In this document: piece by piece, positions 23,457 through 32,163 of the stretch
Position numbering within the stretch: position 1 is the first letter of the stretch
Layout: each line of letters begins with the position of its first letter
Notes under the pieces: model-generated
The model's database searches: none
The model's input: the letters and a program-made list of their open reading frames with translations, nothing else
Told to the model about the DNA's origin: nothing
Made by a program: the position numbers and the translations under genes
NCBI RefSeq assembly: GCF_010994095.1
Contig: NZ_WJYO01000001.1
Coordinates: 496,001 to 560,000, forward strand
From: Mumia xiangluensis
GTDB lineage: Bacteria > Actinomycetota > Actinomycetes > Propionibacteriales > Nocardioidaceae
Direction: 5' to 3'
Length of the DNA stretch: 64,000 nt

Positions 23457-23879
23457 TCAGCGGCGACGGTCGCGCCACGCCCCCGTCGCCCACAACGCCC
23501 ACAGCACGAGCAGCGGCTGGAACAGCAGCCGGATCGCGCGCGAGCGGTCGTCGTTGAGGCCGAAGGCGTCAGTGTGCGTGACGTACTGCGAGATGTTGCC
23601 GGGGAAGATCGCCACGAAGAACGCAGCCGTCAACCATCCCACCGCGACCCGTCGTCCGGGCAGCCCGATGAGCGCGCCGCCGAGCCCGACCTCGACGAAT
23701 CCCGAGGCGATCACGACGGTGTCGCCGTCCAAGGGCACCCAGTCGGGGACCTGGGCGAGGAACTCCTGCCGAGCCCACGTCAGGTGGCTGATGCCGGCGG
23801 TGAGCAGGAACGCGCCCAGCGCGAGCCGACCGATCGTGCGGGGGACGGACAGCGGCGCAGTCGACTTGTTCGATGGCAT
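23457..23879 (-). CDS. DoxX-like membrane protein
   Basis: 140-aa membrane protein with four hydrophobic segments. The first contains RLALGAFLLTAGISHL, and GFVEVGLGGALIGL and a PGN-x-S-Q-Y loop recall DoxX/MauE-type proteins, several of which have a redox or quinone role. ATG 23879 is the shorter of two possible starts and avoids the divergent regulator. It is upstream of the M1 gene on the same strand (70-bp gap). Function unknown. Confidence 0.78.
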   Translation of the reverse strand: MPSNKSTAPLSVPRTIGRLALGAFLLTAGISHLTWARQEFLAQVPDWVPLDGDTVVIASGFVEVGLGGALIGLPGRRVAVGWLTAAFFVAIFPGNISQYVTHTDAFGLNDDRSRAIRLLFQPLLVLWALWATGAWRDRRR

Positions 23880-23921
23880 GCGACCTCGCTCAGGGACGGG
23901 AACTGCGACCAACCCTAGGGT

Positions 23922-26804
23922 TTGATCCGCGACGCGTCAGATGACTGGACTCCGAGGCATCGGCTCACCTCGACCACTAGTCTTCTCGACATCATCGAGA
24001 TACCTCCGCGCCTGGTCGGCCGCGACGACGAGATCCGCACGCTCCGTGCACTGGTGACGGCTGCCCGCAACCGGGCCGGCGGAGCCCTGGTCGTCCGTGG
24101 CGAGCCCGGGATCGGCAAGACGTCGCTGCTCCACGCCGCGACCGCGCGGCTCCCCGGGGTGCGGGTGATCCGGGTCGACGGGTACGAGGCCGAGTCGGCG
24201 ATCGCCTTCGCGGCGCTGCACCGGCTGGTGGTGCCGCTGCGCGCGTACGAGGAGGCGCTGCCGGCCGCGCAGCTCGCCGCGCTGAGGACGGCGACCGGCT
24301 CCGCGGAGGGCCCGCCGCCCGATCGGTTCCTCGTGGGTCTCGGGCTGCTCGGTCTGCTGGACGTCGCCGCCGGTGACCAGCCGATCGTCTGCGCGGTCGA
24401 CGACGCGCACTGGCTCGACCCGGAGTCGCTGGAGGTGCTGGCGTTCGTGGCGCGGCGACTCCAGGCGGAGTCGTTGGCGATCATCCTTGCTGCGCGAGAC
24501 GACGACGCGGTGGGGGCGCGGACGGCCGGGGTGCCGGTGCTGCAGCTCGAGGGGCTCGACCGGAACGCCGCGCTCGCGCTGCTGACCGCGTCGGTGCCGC
24601 AGACCCTCGACCCGCTGGCGGCCGCCGCGATCGTCGCGGCGACCGGCGGCAACCCGCTCGCGCTCGTCGACCTGAGCCGTGATCTCGATGCGGCGGAGCT
24701 CGCCGCGATCGGCCTCGCGGACGACCCGGTCCCGATCGGGCGGACGCTGGAGTCCCACTACGTGCACCAGGTCCGCCGCAGCGGCGAGGAGTCCCAGCGG
24801 TGGATGCTGGTCGCCGCCGCAGGGTCCTCGGCGGACACGGAGGTGGTGCTTCGCGCCGCGCGCGCGCTCGGCATCCCTGCATCGGCGGCCGACGGCGCTG
24901 AGGCCGCCGGCCTGGTGGTCCTCGGGTCGACGGTGCGCTTCCGTCACCCGCTCGTGCGCTCCGCCGCGTACACGTCCGCGTCGGGCGCGGAGCGTCGACG
25001 GGTCCACGCCGCCCTGTCGAGCGCTGCAGCAGAGCTGGGGCTGACCGAGCTCGAGGCGGTGCACGCCGCGAAGGCCACGCTCGGCACCGATCCTGCCGTC
25101 GCGGACCGGCTCGAGCAGGCCGCCGACCGGGCCGGCGAGCGTGGCGGGTTCGCTTCCCGCGCCAGCGTCCTGACCCGCGCGGTCGAGCTCACCCCGGCCG
25201 GGCCCGACCGCGTACGCCGCCAGGTCGCTGCCGCCGAGGCGGCCCTCGCGGCCGGCGCTGCGCACGTCGCGTACGAGCTGCTCGCCGGCATCGACCGGTC
25301 CGCGCTCGACCCTGTGCTCAGCGGTCGGGTCATCGCCGTCGAGACAGCGCTCGCGATCTTCGTGCCGGAGGGCACCCGGATCGTGCACGCCAGCGAGCTG
25401 ATGCTTCGTGCGGCCGAGCTGTTCCACGGGCGCGACCTCGAGCGCGAGCAGCTCGCGCTGGTCCGCGCGTTCGAGTACGCGATGCCACCGGAGCGCCTGA
25501 TGGAGGGCGTCACCCTCGACGAGCTCGGCCGCCGACTCACCGCAGGGTCGGAGCTCTCCGAGGGAACCGTGTCGACCGTCCTGCGCGGTCTCGGCGCCCA
25601 CATCCTCCTCCCGTACGCCGACGCCGTGCCGTTGATGCGCCGGGCGGTCGACGCACTCGCGAGCATCGACGACGCCGACGCGCTCCAGCTCGGCACGATC
25701 AGCGTCGCGCTCACCACGGCGCTCTGGGACGCACCCGCCCGCCACGCGCACCTCGTGCGGTGCGCCGCCGCGGCACGCGAGAGGGGTTCGCTGCACGTGC
25801 TCGACACGGTCCTGTGGATCCTGTCGCTCGTCGAGGTCAACGGCGGCAGCCCGCGGCGCTCCGGCGAGTACGTCGAGCACGTCCGCGAGCTACGTCGTGC
25901 GATCGGCTACGACGCCGAGAACGTCGTCAACGTCGCCTACCTCGCGTGGCAGGGGGCGCCGCGCGAGCAGGTCGAGGCGATCGCCGAGGGTGCAGGCGCG
26001 CTGGGGTTCGGCGGCGTCCAGGCATCGGCCGCCAGCGGCCTGGCGGCGAGAGCCCTCGCCGAGGGCGCGTACGCCGAGGCGTACGCGTTGCTGAAGCCGC
26101 TGGTCGACGACCCGTACCTGCAGGTGACGCCACTGCAGTACCCCGACTTCGTCGAGGCCGCGGTGCGGTCCGGGCGTCCGGCGGACGCGGCACCGTTCGT
26201 GGCGCTGCTCGCCGCGTCGGCCGACGCGAACGGGTCGCCGTGGAACCGCGGCGTCTCCGAGCGCTCTCGCGCGCTCGTCGCTGCGAACGATGATGCAGAG
26301 GTCCACTACCGCGCGGCGATCAGCGCGCTCGACGGCGCGGGGGTGGACCTGGAGATCGCGCGGGCCCACCTCCTGTACGGCGAGTGGCTGCGCCGCTCCC
26401 GCAGGCGACGTGAAGCACGCGAGCACCTCGCGACGGCGGCGGAGGCGTTCGAGCAGATGGACGCGAGCGCGTTCGCCGCGCGCGCACGGGCAGAGCTGGA
26501 CGCGGCCGGCGGGAGCGTGCGTACGAGCGCGCCGGGGCAGGCGGTCCACCTGACGGCGCAGGAGTCGACCGTCGCTCGACTCGCGGCCTCGGGACGGACG
26601 AACGCGGAGATCGGCGCCACGCTCTTCATCAGCCCCAACACCGTCGACTACCACCTGCGCAAGGTGTTCCAGAAGCTGGCGATCACGTCGCGCCGTCAGC
26701 TCGCCGACCGCCTCGACGCGCTGCGCTACGGGCAGAGCATCGCGAGCAGCCCGGCGCACTCGCGCCGAAGCGTCTCCGCGGACTCCGGCTTGCCGGCGAG
26801 GTAG
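23922..26804 (+). CDS. LAL-type LuxR family ATPase regulator
   Basis: 960-aa regulator. An AAA/ATPase domain at the N terminus has LVGRDDEI at 31-38 and Walker A GEPGIGKT at 60-67, and VCAVDDAHWLDPES for Walker B. Residues about 330-860 are helical repeats; the C terminus (about 875-935) is a LuxR HTH with LTAQESTVARLAASGRTNAEIG and NTVDYHLRKVFQKL. The start is TTG 23922; an in-frame stop lies 3 nt upstream and no later start keeps the conserved ATPase front. No clear Shine-Dalgarno. The 3' end overlaps the convergent TetR by 79 bp. Target and ligand unknown. Confidence 0.87.
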   Translation: MIRDASDDWTPRHRLTSTTSLLDIIEIPPRLVGRDDEIRTLRALVTAARNRAGGALVVRGEPGIGKTSLLHAATARLPGVRVIRVDGYEAESAIAFAALHRLVVPLRAYEEALPAAQLAALRTATGSAEGPPPDRFLVGLGLLGLLDVAAGDQPIVCAVDDAHWLDPESLEVLAFVARRLQAESLAIILAARDDDAVGARTAGVPVLQLEGLDRNAALALLTASVPQTLDPLAAAAIVAATGGNPLALVDLSRDLDAAELAAIGLADDPVPIGRTLESHYVHQVRRSGEESQRWMLVAAAGSSADTEVVLRAARALGIPASAADGAEAAGLVVLGSTVRFRHPLVRSAAYTSASGAERRRVHAALSSAAAELGLTELEAVHAAKATLGTDPAVADRLEQAADRAGERGGFASRASVLTRAVELTPAGPDRVRRQVAAAEAALAAGAAHVAYELLAGIDRSALDPVLSGRVIAVETALAIFVPEGTRIVHASELMLRAAELFHGRDLEREQLALVRAFEYAMPPERLMEGVTLDELGRRLTAGSELSEGTVSTVLRGLGAHILLPYADAVPLMRRAVDALASIDDADALQLGTISVALTTALWDAPARHAHLVRCAAAARERGSLHVLDTVLWILSLVEVNGGSPRRSGEYVEHVRELRRAIGYDAENVVNVAYLAWQGAPREQVEAIAEGAGALGFGGVQASAASGLAARALAEGAYAEAYALLKPLVDDPYLQVTPLQYPDFVEAAVRSGRPADAAPFVALLAASADANGSPWNRGVSERSRALVAANDDAEVHYRAAISALDGAGVDLEIARAHLLYGEWLRRSRRRREAREHLATAAEAFEQMDASAFAARARAELDAAGGSVRTSAPGQAVHLTAQESTVARLAASGRTNAEIGATLFISPNTVDYHLRKVFQKLAITSRRQLADRLDALRYGQSIASSPAHSRRSVSADSGLPAR

Positions 26805-27364
26805 TCGATGAGGGCTCGGAGGAACAGCCCGTCGTAGAGCGAGTACGCGACCGGCGACGACATCCGGGAGGGGCTCTCCGCCAGCTCGGAATAGCGCGAG
26901 ACCACGCGCCAGACCATCTGCTCGAGCAGCTGGTCGATCTCCTGGATGACTCCCACGAGCTCGCACGTGTACATGCTCTGGTTGCGGAGGTCGTACCACA
27001 TGCGGTGGAGGGTGGTCTCGTCACGCAGCGTCATGACCATCGCGTCGGCGAAGCCCTCGCGGAGCTCCTTCGGTGTGGTCGCGGTGTCGAGGATCTCGTC
27101 GTAGTGCTTCACGCAGTCCTGCTTGTACTGCCGGATGCAGTGCTGCATGAGCTCGAGCTTGTCGCTGAAGTAGTAGTGGACGACACCGTGCGAGTAGGGC
27201 GAGTTCTCGGCGATGTCCCGAAGGCTCGTGTTGGCGAAGCCGCGGTCGGCGAGCGTCGTCAGCGCCGACGAGGCGAGCTCGGCCCGTCGCTGCTCGAACT
27301 TGTCGACGGCGGCGCGTTCCGCGCGTACCTGCCGACGTCGTGCGGGACCCTCGGTCGTGGTCAT
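26726..27364 (-). CDS. TetR family regulator
   Basis: 212-aa TetR protein. The HTH includes ALTTLADRGFANTSLRDIAENSPYSHGVVHYYFSDKLEL, and the ligand domain reads M-W-Y-D-L-R-N-Q-S-M-Y and V-W-R-V-V-S-R-Y-S. ATG 27364 or 27373 are both possible. It is divergent from an operon of two alpha/beta hydrolases and a metallo-beta-lactamase-fold enzyme, which it probably represses. The last 79 bp overlap the regulator on the other strand. Confidence 0.88.
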   Translation of the reverse strand: MTTTEGPARRRQVRAERAAVDKFEQRRAELASSALTTLADRGFANTSLRDIAENSPYSHGVVHYYFSDKLELMQHCIRQYKQDCVKHYDEILDTATTPKELREGFADAMVMTLRDETTLHRMWYDLRNQSMYTCELVGVIQEIDQLLEQMVWRVVSRYSELAESPSRMSSPVAYSLYDGLFLRALIDYLAGKPESAETLRRECAGLLAMLCP

Positions 27365-27416
27365 CCACCCCATCGTAGTCGCGACCGTCTGCGGCGACAC
27401 CAGCGATGCAGAAGAT

Positions 27417-27456
27417 TCTTGACGAGTGTCTGCAAAAATCTTGTCAAGCGTCAAGA
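27417..27456. promoter_or_regulatory. AT-rich divergent promoter with nested dyads
   Basis: TCTTGACG (27417-27424) and CGTCAAGA (27449-27456) are a perfect 8-bp inverted repeat, and a smaller CTTG-T-CAAG dyad (27440-27448) lies between them. The region is AT-rich compared with its surroundings. It lies in the gap between the TetR gene and the hydrolase operon and is the likely TetR operator. Confidence 0.5.
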
Positions 27457-27505
27457 TCTCTGGTCTTCTAAGAGCAGCATCACTGGCTCCGGCCGGTGAT
27501 CGGAA

Positions 27506-27540
27506 GGGGCTCGGCGCCGGCGGGGGCGGCACCGAGCCCC
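27506..27540 (+). promoter_or_regulatory. Stable stem-loop in the hydrolase-operon leader
   Basis: GGGGCTCGG (27506-27514) pairs perfectly with CCGAGCCCC (27532-27540); the 17-nt loop can pair internally (GGCGCC). It lies about 110 bp upstream of the first hydrolase gene, downstream of the TetR-type dyad, and is followed by a pyrimidine-rich run. It could be an attenuator or a terminator of upstream read-through. Confidence 0.45.
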
Positions 27541-27648
27541 TCGTACGTTCCCTCCCTCCCCTCTCTTCTCCGACTACGTGAAACACGTGGTCCACGCGCG
27601 GGAGCGCTCCCGCGAGGCTCGACACGTTGGCAGACCGAGGGGGTGCGC

Positions 27649-28470
27649 ATGCCGTTCATCACCGTCGACGACGGTGCCCGGATCTTCTACAGGGACTGGG
27701 GAGTCGACGGCTCCCCCGTCGTCCTCGGGCACGGGTGGCCGCTGAACTCCGACGCGTGGGAGGCAGCCGCGCTGTTCCTCGCCGAGCACGGCCACCGCGC
27801 CGTCGCGCACGACCGCCGCGGGCACGGGCGCTCGTCGCAGACCTGGCACGGGAACGAGATGGACACCTACGCCGACGATCTCGCGACCCTCCTCGAGACG
27901 CTGGACCTCACCGACGTCACGCTGGTCGGGCACTCCACCGGCGGCGGCGAGGCCGTCCGCTACCTCGCCCGGCACGGCAGCGCCCGCGTCGCGCGACTGG
28001 TCCTGGTCTCCGCAGTACCGCCGTACATGCTGCGCACCGACGACAACCCGCACGGCATCCCCGTCGACGTCTTCGACACCCTCCGCGCCGGAGAGCTGGC
28101 CGACCGCTCGCAGCTCTACCGCGACCTCGCCGACGGGCCCTTCTTCAACCACGACCGCGAACCGGTCGACCAGGGCTTCCGCGACGCGTTCTGGGTCCAG
28201 AGCATGGCGTGCGGGCACCGCGCCGCGTACGAGTGCATCGCCGCGTTCTCCGCGACCGACTTCCGGCCGGACCTTGCGGCGATCGACGTGCCGACCCTCG
28301 TCATCCACGGCGACGCCGACCAGGTGGTGCCCCTCGACGTCGGCGGCCGCCGTACCGCCTCGCTCGTCGACGGTGCCGTGCTGTCGGTGTACGAGGGCGG
28401 GGCGCACGGCCTGCCGGACACCTCGCGAGACAGGCTCCACGACGACCTGCTGGCCTTCGTCGAAGGCTGA
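27649..28470 (+). CDS. Alpha/beta hydrolase, chloroperoxidase/esterase type
   Basis: 273-aa cytosolic alpha/beta hydrolase of the non-heme chloroperoxidase-like group. HGW (28-30) is the oxyanion site and the triad is S96 (GHSTGGG), D224 (GDADQV) and H253 (GGAHG). The length matches esterase/haloperoxidase homologues (270-280 aa). ATG 27649 is the start; GAGGGGG is nearby. First gene of a three-gene operon opposite a TetR gene. Substrate unknown; related enzymes cleave esters or lactones. Confidence 0.9.
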   Translation: MPFITVDDGARIFYRDWGVDGSPVVLGHGWPLNSDAWEAAALFLAEHGHRAVAHDRRGHGRSSQTWHGNEMDTYADDLATLLETLDLTDVTLVGHSTGGGEAVRYLARHGSARVARLVLVSAVPPYMLRTDDNPHGIPVDVFDTLRAGELADRSQLYRDLADGPFFNHDREPVDQGFRDAFWVQSMACGHRAAYECIAAFSATDFRPDLAAIDVPTLVIHGDADQVVPLDVGGRRTASLVDGAVLSVYEGGAHGLPDTSRDRLHDDLLAFVEG

Positions 28471-28512
28471 GCGTCTCCAGCACCACCCACGGAAATGACA
28501 GGAAGGGACACG

Positions 28513-29355
28513 ATGACCGACACCACCGCACCCGACACGATCGTGCTCGTGCACGGCCTCTGGATGACACCGCGCAGCTGGGAAGGCTGGGTGGACTACT
28601 ACGGCGCGAAGGGCTTCACCGTCGTGACGCCGGGCTACCCGGGCTTCGACATCGAGGTCGAGGCGCTGCGCGAGAACCCCGAGATCATCGCCAACCTGAC
28701 GGTTCCCGAGACCGTCGACCACCTCGCCTCGGTGATCGAGGCGCTCGACGCGCCGCCGATCATCATGGGGCACTCCTTCGGCGGCACGCTGACTCAGCTC
28801 CTGCTCGCCCGCGGGCTGGGCGCGGCAGCCGTCGCGATCGACTCCGCGCCGACCGAGGGCGTGCACGTGAACCCGCTGTCGCAGGTCAAGTCGCTGTTCC
28901 CGGCGCTCAAGAACCCCGCCAACCGGCACAAGGCGGTCGGCTTCACGGCCGACGAGTTCCACTACGCCTTCACCAACACGCTCACCAAGGAGGAGTCGGA
29001 CAAGGTCTGGGAGCGCTACCAGATCCCCGCTCCGGGGAACTGGGTCTGGGAGTACGGCCTGTTCGCGAACTTCAAGCCCGGTCACCAGGACACGTGGGTC
29101 GACTACGGCTTCGACGATCGCGCACCCCTGCTGTTCATCGGCGGCAGCGAGGACCACATCATGCCGCCGTCGGTGAACAAGTCGAACGCGAAGCACTACA
29201 AGAAGTCGGCCTCGCTCACCGAGTACTACGAGTTCGAGGGGCGCGACCACTGGACGTGCGCAGCGCCAGGCTGGGAGGCCGTCGCCGACTACGCCCTGGA
29301 GTGGGCGCTGAAGCACGCCGGCGCGCCCAGCGCATCGCCGGCGACCGAGGGCTGA
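28513..29355 (+). CDS. Alpha/beta hydrolase
   Basis: 280-aa alpha/beta hydrolase, 42 nt after the first hydrolase. HGLWM (14-18) opens it, S88 sits in MGHSFGG, and a C-terminal GSEDHIMPP and EGRDHWT provide plausible acid and histidine. ATG 28513 has AGGAAGGG upstream. The stop overlaps the next ATG (TGATG). Together the two hydrolases and the MBL protein look like a small detoxification or xenobiotic-degrading unit. Confidence 0.88.
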   Translation: MTDTTAPDTIVLVHGLWMTPRSWEGWVDYYGAKGFTVVTPGYPGFDIEVEALRENPEIIANLTVPETVDHLASVIEALDAPPIIMGHSFGGTLTQLLLARGLGAAAVAIDSAPTEGVHVNPLSQVKSLFPALKNPANRHKAVGFTADEFHYAFTNTLTKEESDKVWERYQIPAPGNWVWEYGLFANFKPGHQDTWVDYGFDDRAPLLFIGGSEDHIMPPSVNKSNAKHYKKSASLTEYYEFEGRDHWTCAAPGWEAVADYALEWALKHAGAPSASPATEG

Positions 29356-30131
29356 TGCGCCTCACCCACCTCGGTGGACCGACCGTCCTGGTGGAGGTCG
29401 ACGGCTGGCGCATCCTCACCGATCCCACCTTCGACCCACCAGGACGGCGGTACGCCTTCGGCTGGGGCACGTCGTCGCGCAAGACCGCCGGGCCGGCGCT
29501 GGCCGCTGACGAGGTCGGCCCGGTCGACGTCGTGCTGCTCAGTCACGACCACCACGCCGACAACCTCGACGACGCCGGCCGTACGGCGCTGGCGTCGGCG
29601 GGCGTGGTGGTGACGACCGCTGCCGGCGCACGTCGGCTCGGGAACGGCGCGCTCGGACTCCGGGCCGGTGAGGAGACGGTGCTCTCCGAGCCCGGCAAGT
29701 CCTCGCTCACCGTGCGTGCGACCCCGTGCCGTCATGGGCCGCCGCTCAGTCGCCCGATCGTGGGCCCGGTCGTCGGGTTCGCCCTGCGCCTCGGCGACCA
29801 GCGCCGTACGGCGTTGTGGATGACCGGTGACACCGTCCTCCACGGGCCGCTGCGGCGGACCGCGGACGAGCTCGACGTCGATGTCGCGCTGGTCCACCTC
29901 GGCCTGGTGCGGTTCCCGATCACCGGACCGCTGCGCTACTCGATGGACGGCAAGGACGCGGTCGAGCTCATCGCGGCGCTCGAGCCGCGGGTGGCCGCGC
30001 CGGTGCACTACGAGGGGTGGTCCCACTTCAGCGAGCCGCCGGCGCACCTACGCGAGGCGATCGCGGCAGCACCGCCGGCCGTGCGCGAGCGCGTCGTGTG
30101 GCTCGAGCCGGGAGCGGCGCGGGAGGTGTAG
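29355..30131 (+). CDS. Metallo-beta-lactamase-fold hydrolase
   Basis: 258-aa protein of the MBL fold (UlaG-like group). The first zinc motif is S-H-D-H-H-A-D at 63-69, TPCRHGPP supplies a further histidine and MTGDTV an aspartate; PVHYEGWSHF lies near the end. It begins at ATG 29355, overlapping the previous stop by one base. Substrates of this group include phosphodiesters and lactones. Third gene of the operon; a strong hairpin follows the stop. Confidence 0.87.
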   Translation: MRLTHLGGPTVLVEVDGWRILTDPTFDPPGRRYAFGWGTSSRKTAGPALAADEVGPVDVVLLSHDHHADNLDDAGRTALASAGVVVTTAAGARRLGNGALGLRAGEETVLSEPGKSSLTVRATPCRHGPPLSRPIVGPVVGFALRLGDQRRTALWMTGDTVLHGPLRRTADELDVDVALVHLGLVRFPITGPLRYSMDGKDAVELIAALEPRVAAPVHYEGWSHFSEPPAHLREAIAAAPPAVRERVVWLEPGAAREV

Positions 30132-30138
30132 ACGCGAC

Positions 30139-30170
30139 GAGGGGCCCGGGCACACAGACCCGGACCCCTC
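30139..30170. terminator. Bidirectional terminator between convergent operons
   Basis: GAGGGGCCCGGG (30139-30150) and CCCGGACCCCTC (30159-30170) form a 12-bp stem with one mismatch and an 8-nt loop. It lies directly after the MBL gene stop and 12 bases from the stop of the convergent carboxypeptidase, where a shared terminator is expected. Confidence 0.7.
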
Positions 30171-30181
30171 GCTGCGTGGGT

Positions 30182-31378
30182 TCAGCTGCGCGGGATGTTC
30201 ATCCGCTCCGGGATGGACTCGTAGCGCTCAGGATCGATGCTGTCGAGCGTGTCGTCGGTGATCGCGTCGACGAGCCCGGACAAGCCGGTCTCGATCTGCT
30301 TGGTGAGCTGACCGTGCTGCTTCTGGCCCCACGACTGGGTCTGACCGCGGGTCTCGAACAGGATGGTCGCGCTCCCCCGGAGGGCGTACGCGCCGAGCGC
30401 CGTACCCGGCAGGTTCGTGTTCTGCGGGTAGAGCGTCACGTCGCCCTGCGGCGCGTTGCCACGCTGGAGCGCGTCGTAGACCGCGACGTTCGCGCGACGG
30501 GACGCGTCGTAGTCGAACTTGGGCCAGTCGCCGTGCTGGCTCGGGTCGTCGATGAACTTGCCGGAGATCGAGAGCGTCGTGTAGTCGTCCATCCCCTCGC
30601 CCGTGTAGCAGGCAGCCTGGTTGTGGAGGTCGACGAAGACGTCGACCGTCCCGAACTCGTGCTCGAGGCCGCGGTAGACGTCGCGGCTCGTCTGCGCCTC
30701 GGGTGTGAGGAACCAGCCGACCGACGCGCTGCTGCCCGGGAAGTCCGACGCCTGCGGCACGAAGTCGAGGTCGGGGTTGAAGTCACGGTTGACGTCGAAC
30801 CCTCCCGCCCGCGCGCTGTAGTTCCACGACGGCGACGCACCCGCGAGCTGCGGGAACCCGGCGACGACGTCGTCCCAGGTCATGTCGTTCTGGCGGGTGT
30901 CGTTCTCCGCCCCGTCGCCGTTGAGCTGCGGCACGGCGACGACGGTGACCTGCTCGCGGATCTCCGCCGAGCGCTTCGAGCTGTTGCCGAGGGTCGCGAG
31001 CAGGTTGAGGAGTGCCGGGGTGCCGTGCATCTCGTTGCCGTGGATCTGACTCTGGATCATGACGACGGTGTCGCCATGACCCACTCGGGCGCTCCAGATG
31101 TCGCGGCCCTGGTTCGTGGAGCCCGCGACCTCGACGTCGACGAGCCCCTTGCTGGTCTTCTCGATCTGGGCCAGCTTCTGGCCGACCTCGGCGTGGCTCA
31201 GGAAGCCCGTGATCGACTTCCCACCGGTCTCGTTGCCGCAGTGCGCCGTCAGCGGCTGGGCGGCTGCGGGAGCGGAGACGGCGGCAACGGCGATGCCCGG
31301 CAGGCCGACCAGGGTTGCTGCGGCCAGGGCCAGTCCTCGTCTGCGACGGGTCGTCGCCGCGGAAGATGTGGTTCGCAC
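30182..31378 (-). CDS. Secreted M14 zinc carboxypeptidase
   Basis: 398-aa exported peptidase. A signal peptide covers about 10-40. The M14 zinc set is H113-x-x-E116 (QIHGNEMHG) and H252 (VDLHNQA); the arginine motif D-V-N-R-D-F is at 195-200 and the catalytic glutamate is E342 (LFETRG). These remove C-terminal amino acids or act on peptidoglycan-derived peptides. GTG 31378 has AGAAGGG 8 nt upstream. Dyad GGTGA-N3-TCACC lies in the upstream gap. It is a stand-alone gene ending next to a strong terminator. Confidence 0.9.
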   Translation of the reverse strand: MRTTSSAATTRRRRGLALAAATLVGLPGIAVAAVSAPAAAQPLTAHCGNETGGKSITGFLSHAEVGQKLAQIEKTSKGLVDVEVAGSTNQGRDIWSARVGHGDTVVMIQSQIHGNEMHGTPALLNLLATLGNSSKRSAEIREQVTVVAVPQLNGDGAENDTRQNDMTWDDVVAGFPQLAGASPSWNYSARAGGFDVNRDFNPDLDFVPQASDFPGSSASVGWFLTPEAQTSRDVYRGLEHEFGTVDVFVDLHNQAACYTGEGMDDYTTLSISGKFIDDPSQHGDWPKFDYDASRRANVAVYDALQRGNAPQGDVTLYPQNTNLPGTALGAYALRGSATILFETRGQTQSWGQKQHGQLTKQIETGLSGLVDAITDDTLDSIDPERYESIPERMNIPRS

Positions 31379-31427
31379 AGTTATTGCCCTTCTGGTGAAT
31401 TCCGGCTGGTGCGTGGATTCAACCAGT

Positions 31428-31440
31428 GGTGAGATTCACC
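31428..31440. promoter_or_regulatory. Short dyad upstream of the M14 gene
   Basis: GGTGA-GAT-TCACC is a perfect 5-bp dyad in the 85-bp gap before the M14 gene, and GGTGA recurs at 31394-31398. Possible operator; no regulator is adjacent. Confidence 0.25.
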
Positions 31441-31463
31441 CGCAACAGATGCGAGGACGGCTG

Positions 31464-32129
31464 TCAGCGGCGGTCCTGCCAGGTGCAGAGGCAGACCTTG
31501 TTGCCCTCGGGATCGGCGAGGATCCAGAAGCTCGGCGCCTCCGCGTCGCTGACGAGCGTGCCCCCAGCGGCGAGCGCGGCGTCGATCCTGGGCTGCACCT
31601 GCTCAGGCTCGACCCAGACGTCGAGGTGCCACCGCTGGCGGCCCGACTCGTCGCCGGACTCCTGGAACCAGATCGTCGGCAGCGCGCCGTGCGGGTCGTT
31701 GAGCTCGTCGTCGACGTCGTCGAGCGGCGACTCCTCCAGCGCGAGCGCCGCCTGCCAGAACGGGAGGACCGCGCGGTGCTGCGGGCTGTCGAGGGCCAGC
31801 TCGACACGCGAGACCGTGGCTGACTGCAGGGAGGTGTCCTCGCCGGCTCCAGCGACGATGTCGGCGATCCGTCGCGCCAGGCGGACGTCCCGCTCGGTCA
31901 CGCCGTGCGCGTCGTGGCTGGTCAGCCGGACGTCGACGTGCGAGTAGCGCAGGTCGACGTCGGGGTGATGGTTCATCTCCTCGGCGGCGGCGGCGATCGC
32001 GTTCACGATCGTGAGGCCAGTGGCGAAGTCGGGGGTGACGATGCGGGTCTGGAGGCCACCGATGAGGTAGGCCCATCCGTCGAGGCGCTCGTCGGCGATC
32101 TGCTGCCCGGTCAGAGTGTCGGTGCTCAT
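31464..32129 (-). CDS. Pterin-4a-carbinolamine dehydratase fused to a VOC domain
   Basis: 221-aa two-domain protein. Residues 1-105 match 4a-hydroxytetrahydrobiopterin dehydratase (PCD/PhhB): WAYLIGGLQTRIVTP, E-M-N-H-H-P-D-V and the second histidine in Y-S-H-V-D-V are conserved. Residues 110-221 form a VOC-like domain, ending in LADPEGNKVCLC. ATG 32129 is chosen; there is no strong ribosome site. No aromatic hydroxylase gene is nearby, so a role in pterin recycling is doubtful. PCD-VOC fusions occur in actinomycetes. Substrate unknown. Confidence 0.85.
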   Translation of the reverse strand: MSTDTLTGQQIADERLDGWAYLIGGLQTRIVTPDFATGLTIVNAIAAAAEEMNHHPDVDLRYSHVDVRLTSHDAHGVTERDVRLARRIADIVAGAGEDTSLQSATVSRVELALDSPQHRAVLPFWQAALALEESPLDDVDDELNDPHGALPTIWFQESGDESGRQRWHLDVWVEPEQVQPRIDAALAAGGTLVSDAEAPSFWILADPEGNKVCLCTWQDRR

Positions 32130-32163
32130 GGCCCCATGCTTGCGCCATGAGAGGCTGGCGCGC

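Noticed and set aside
23937-25880. Long minus-strand frame opposite the LAL regulator
   Set aside because: No domain signature; the LAL protein on the plus strand has complete ATPase and HTH motifs.
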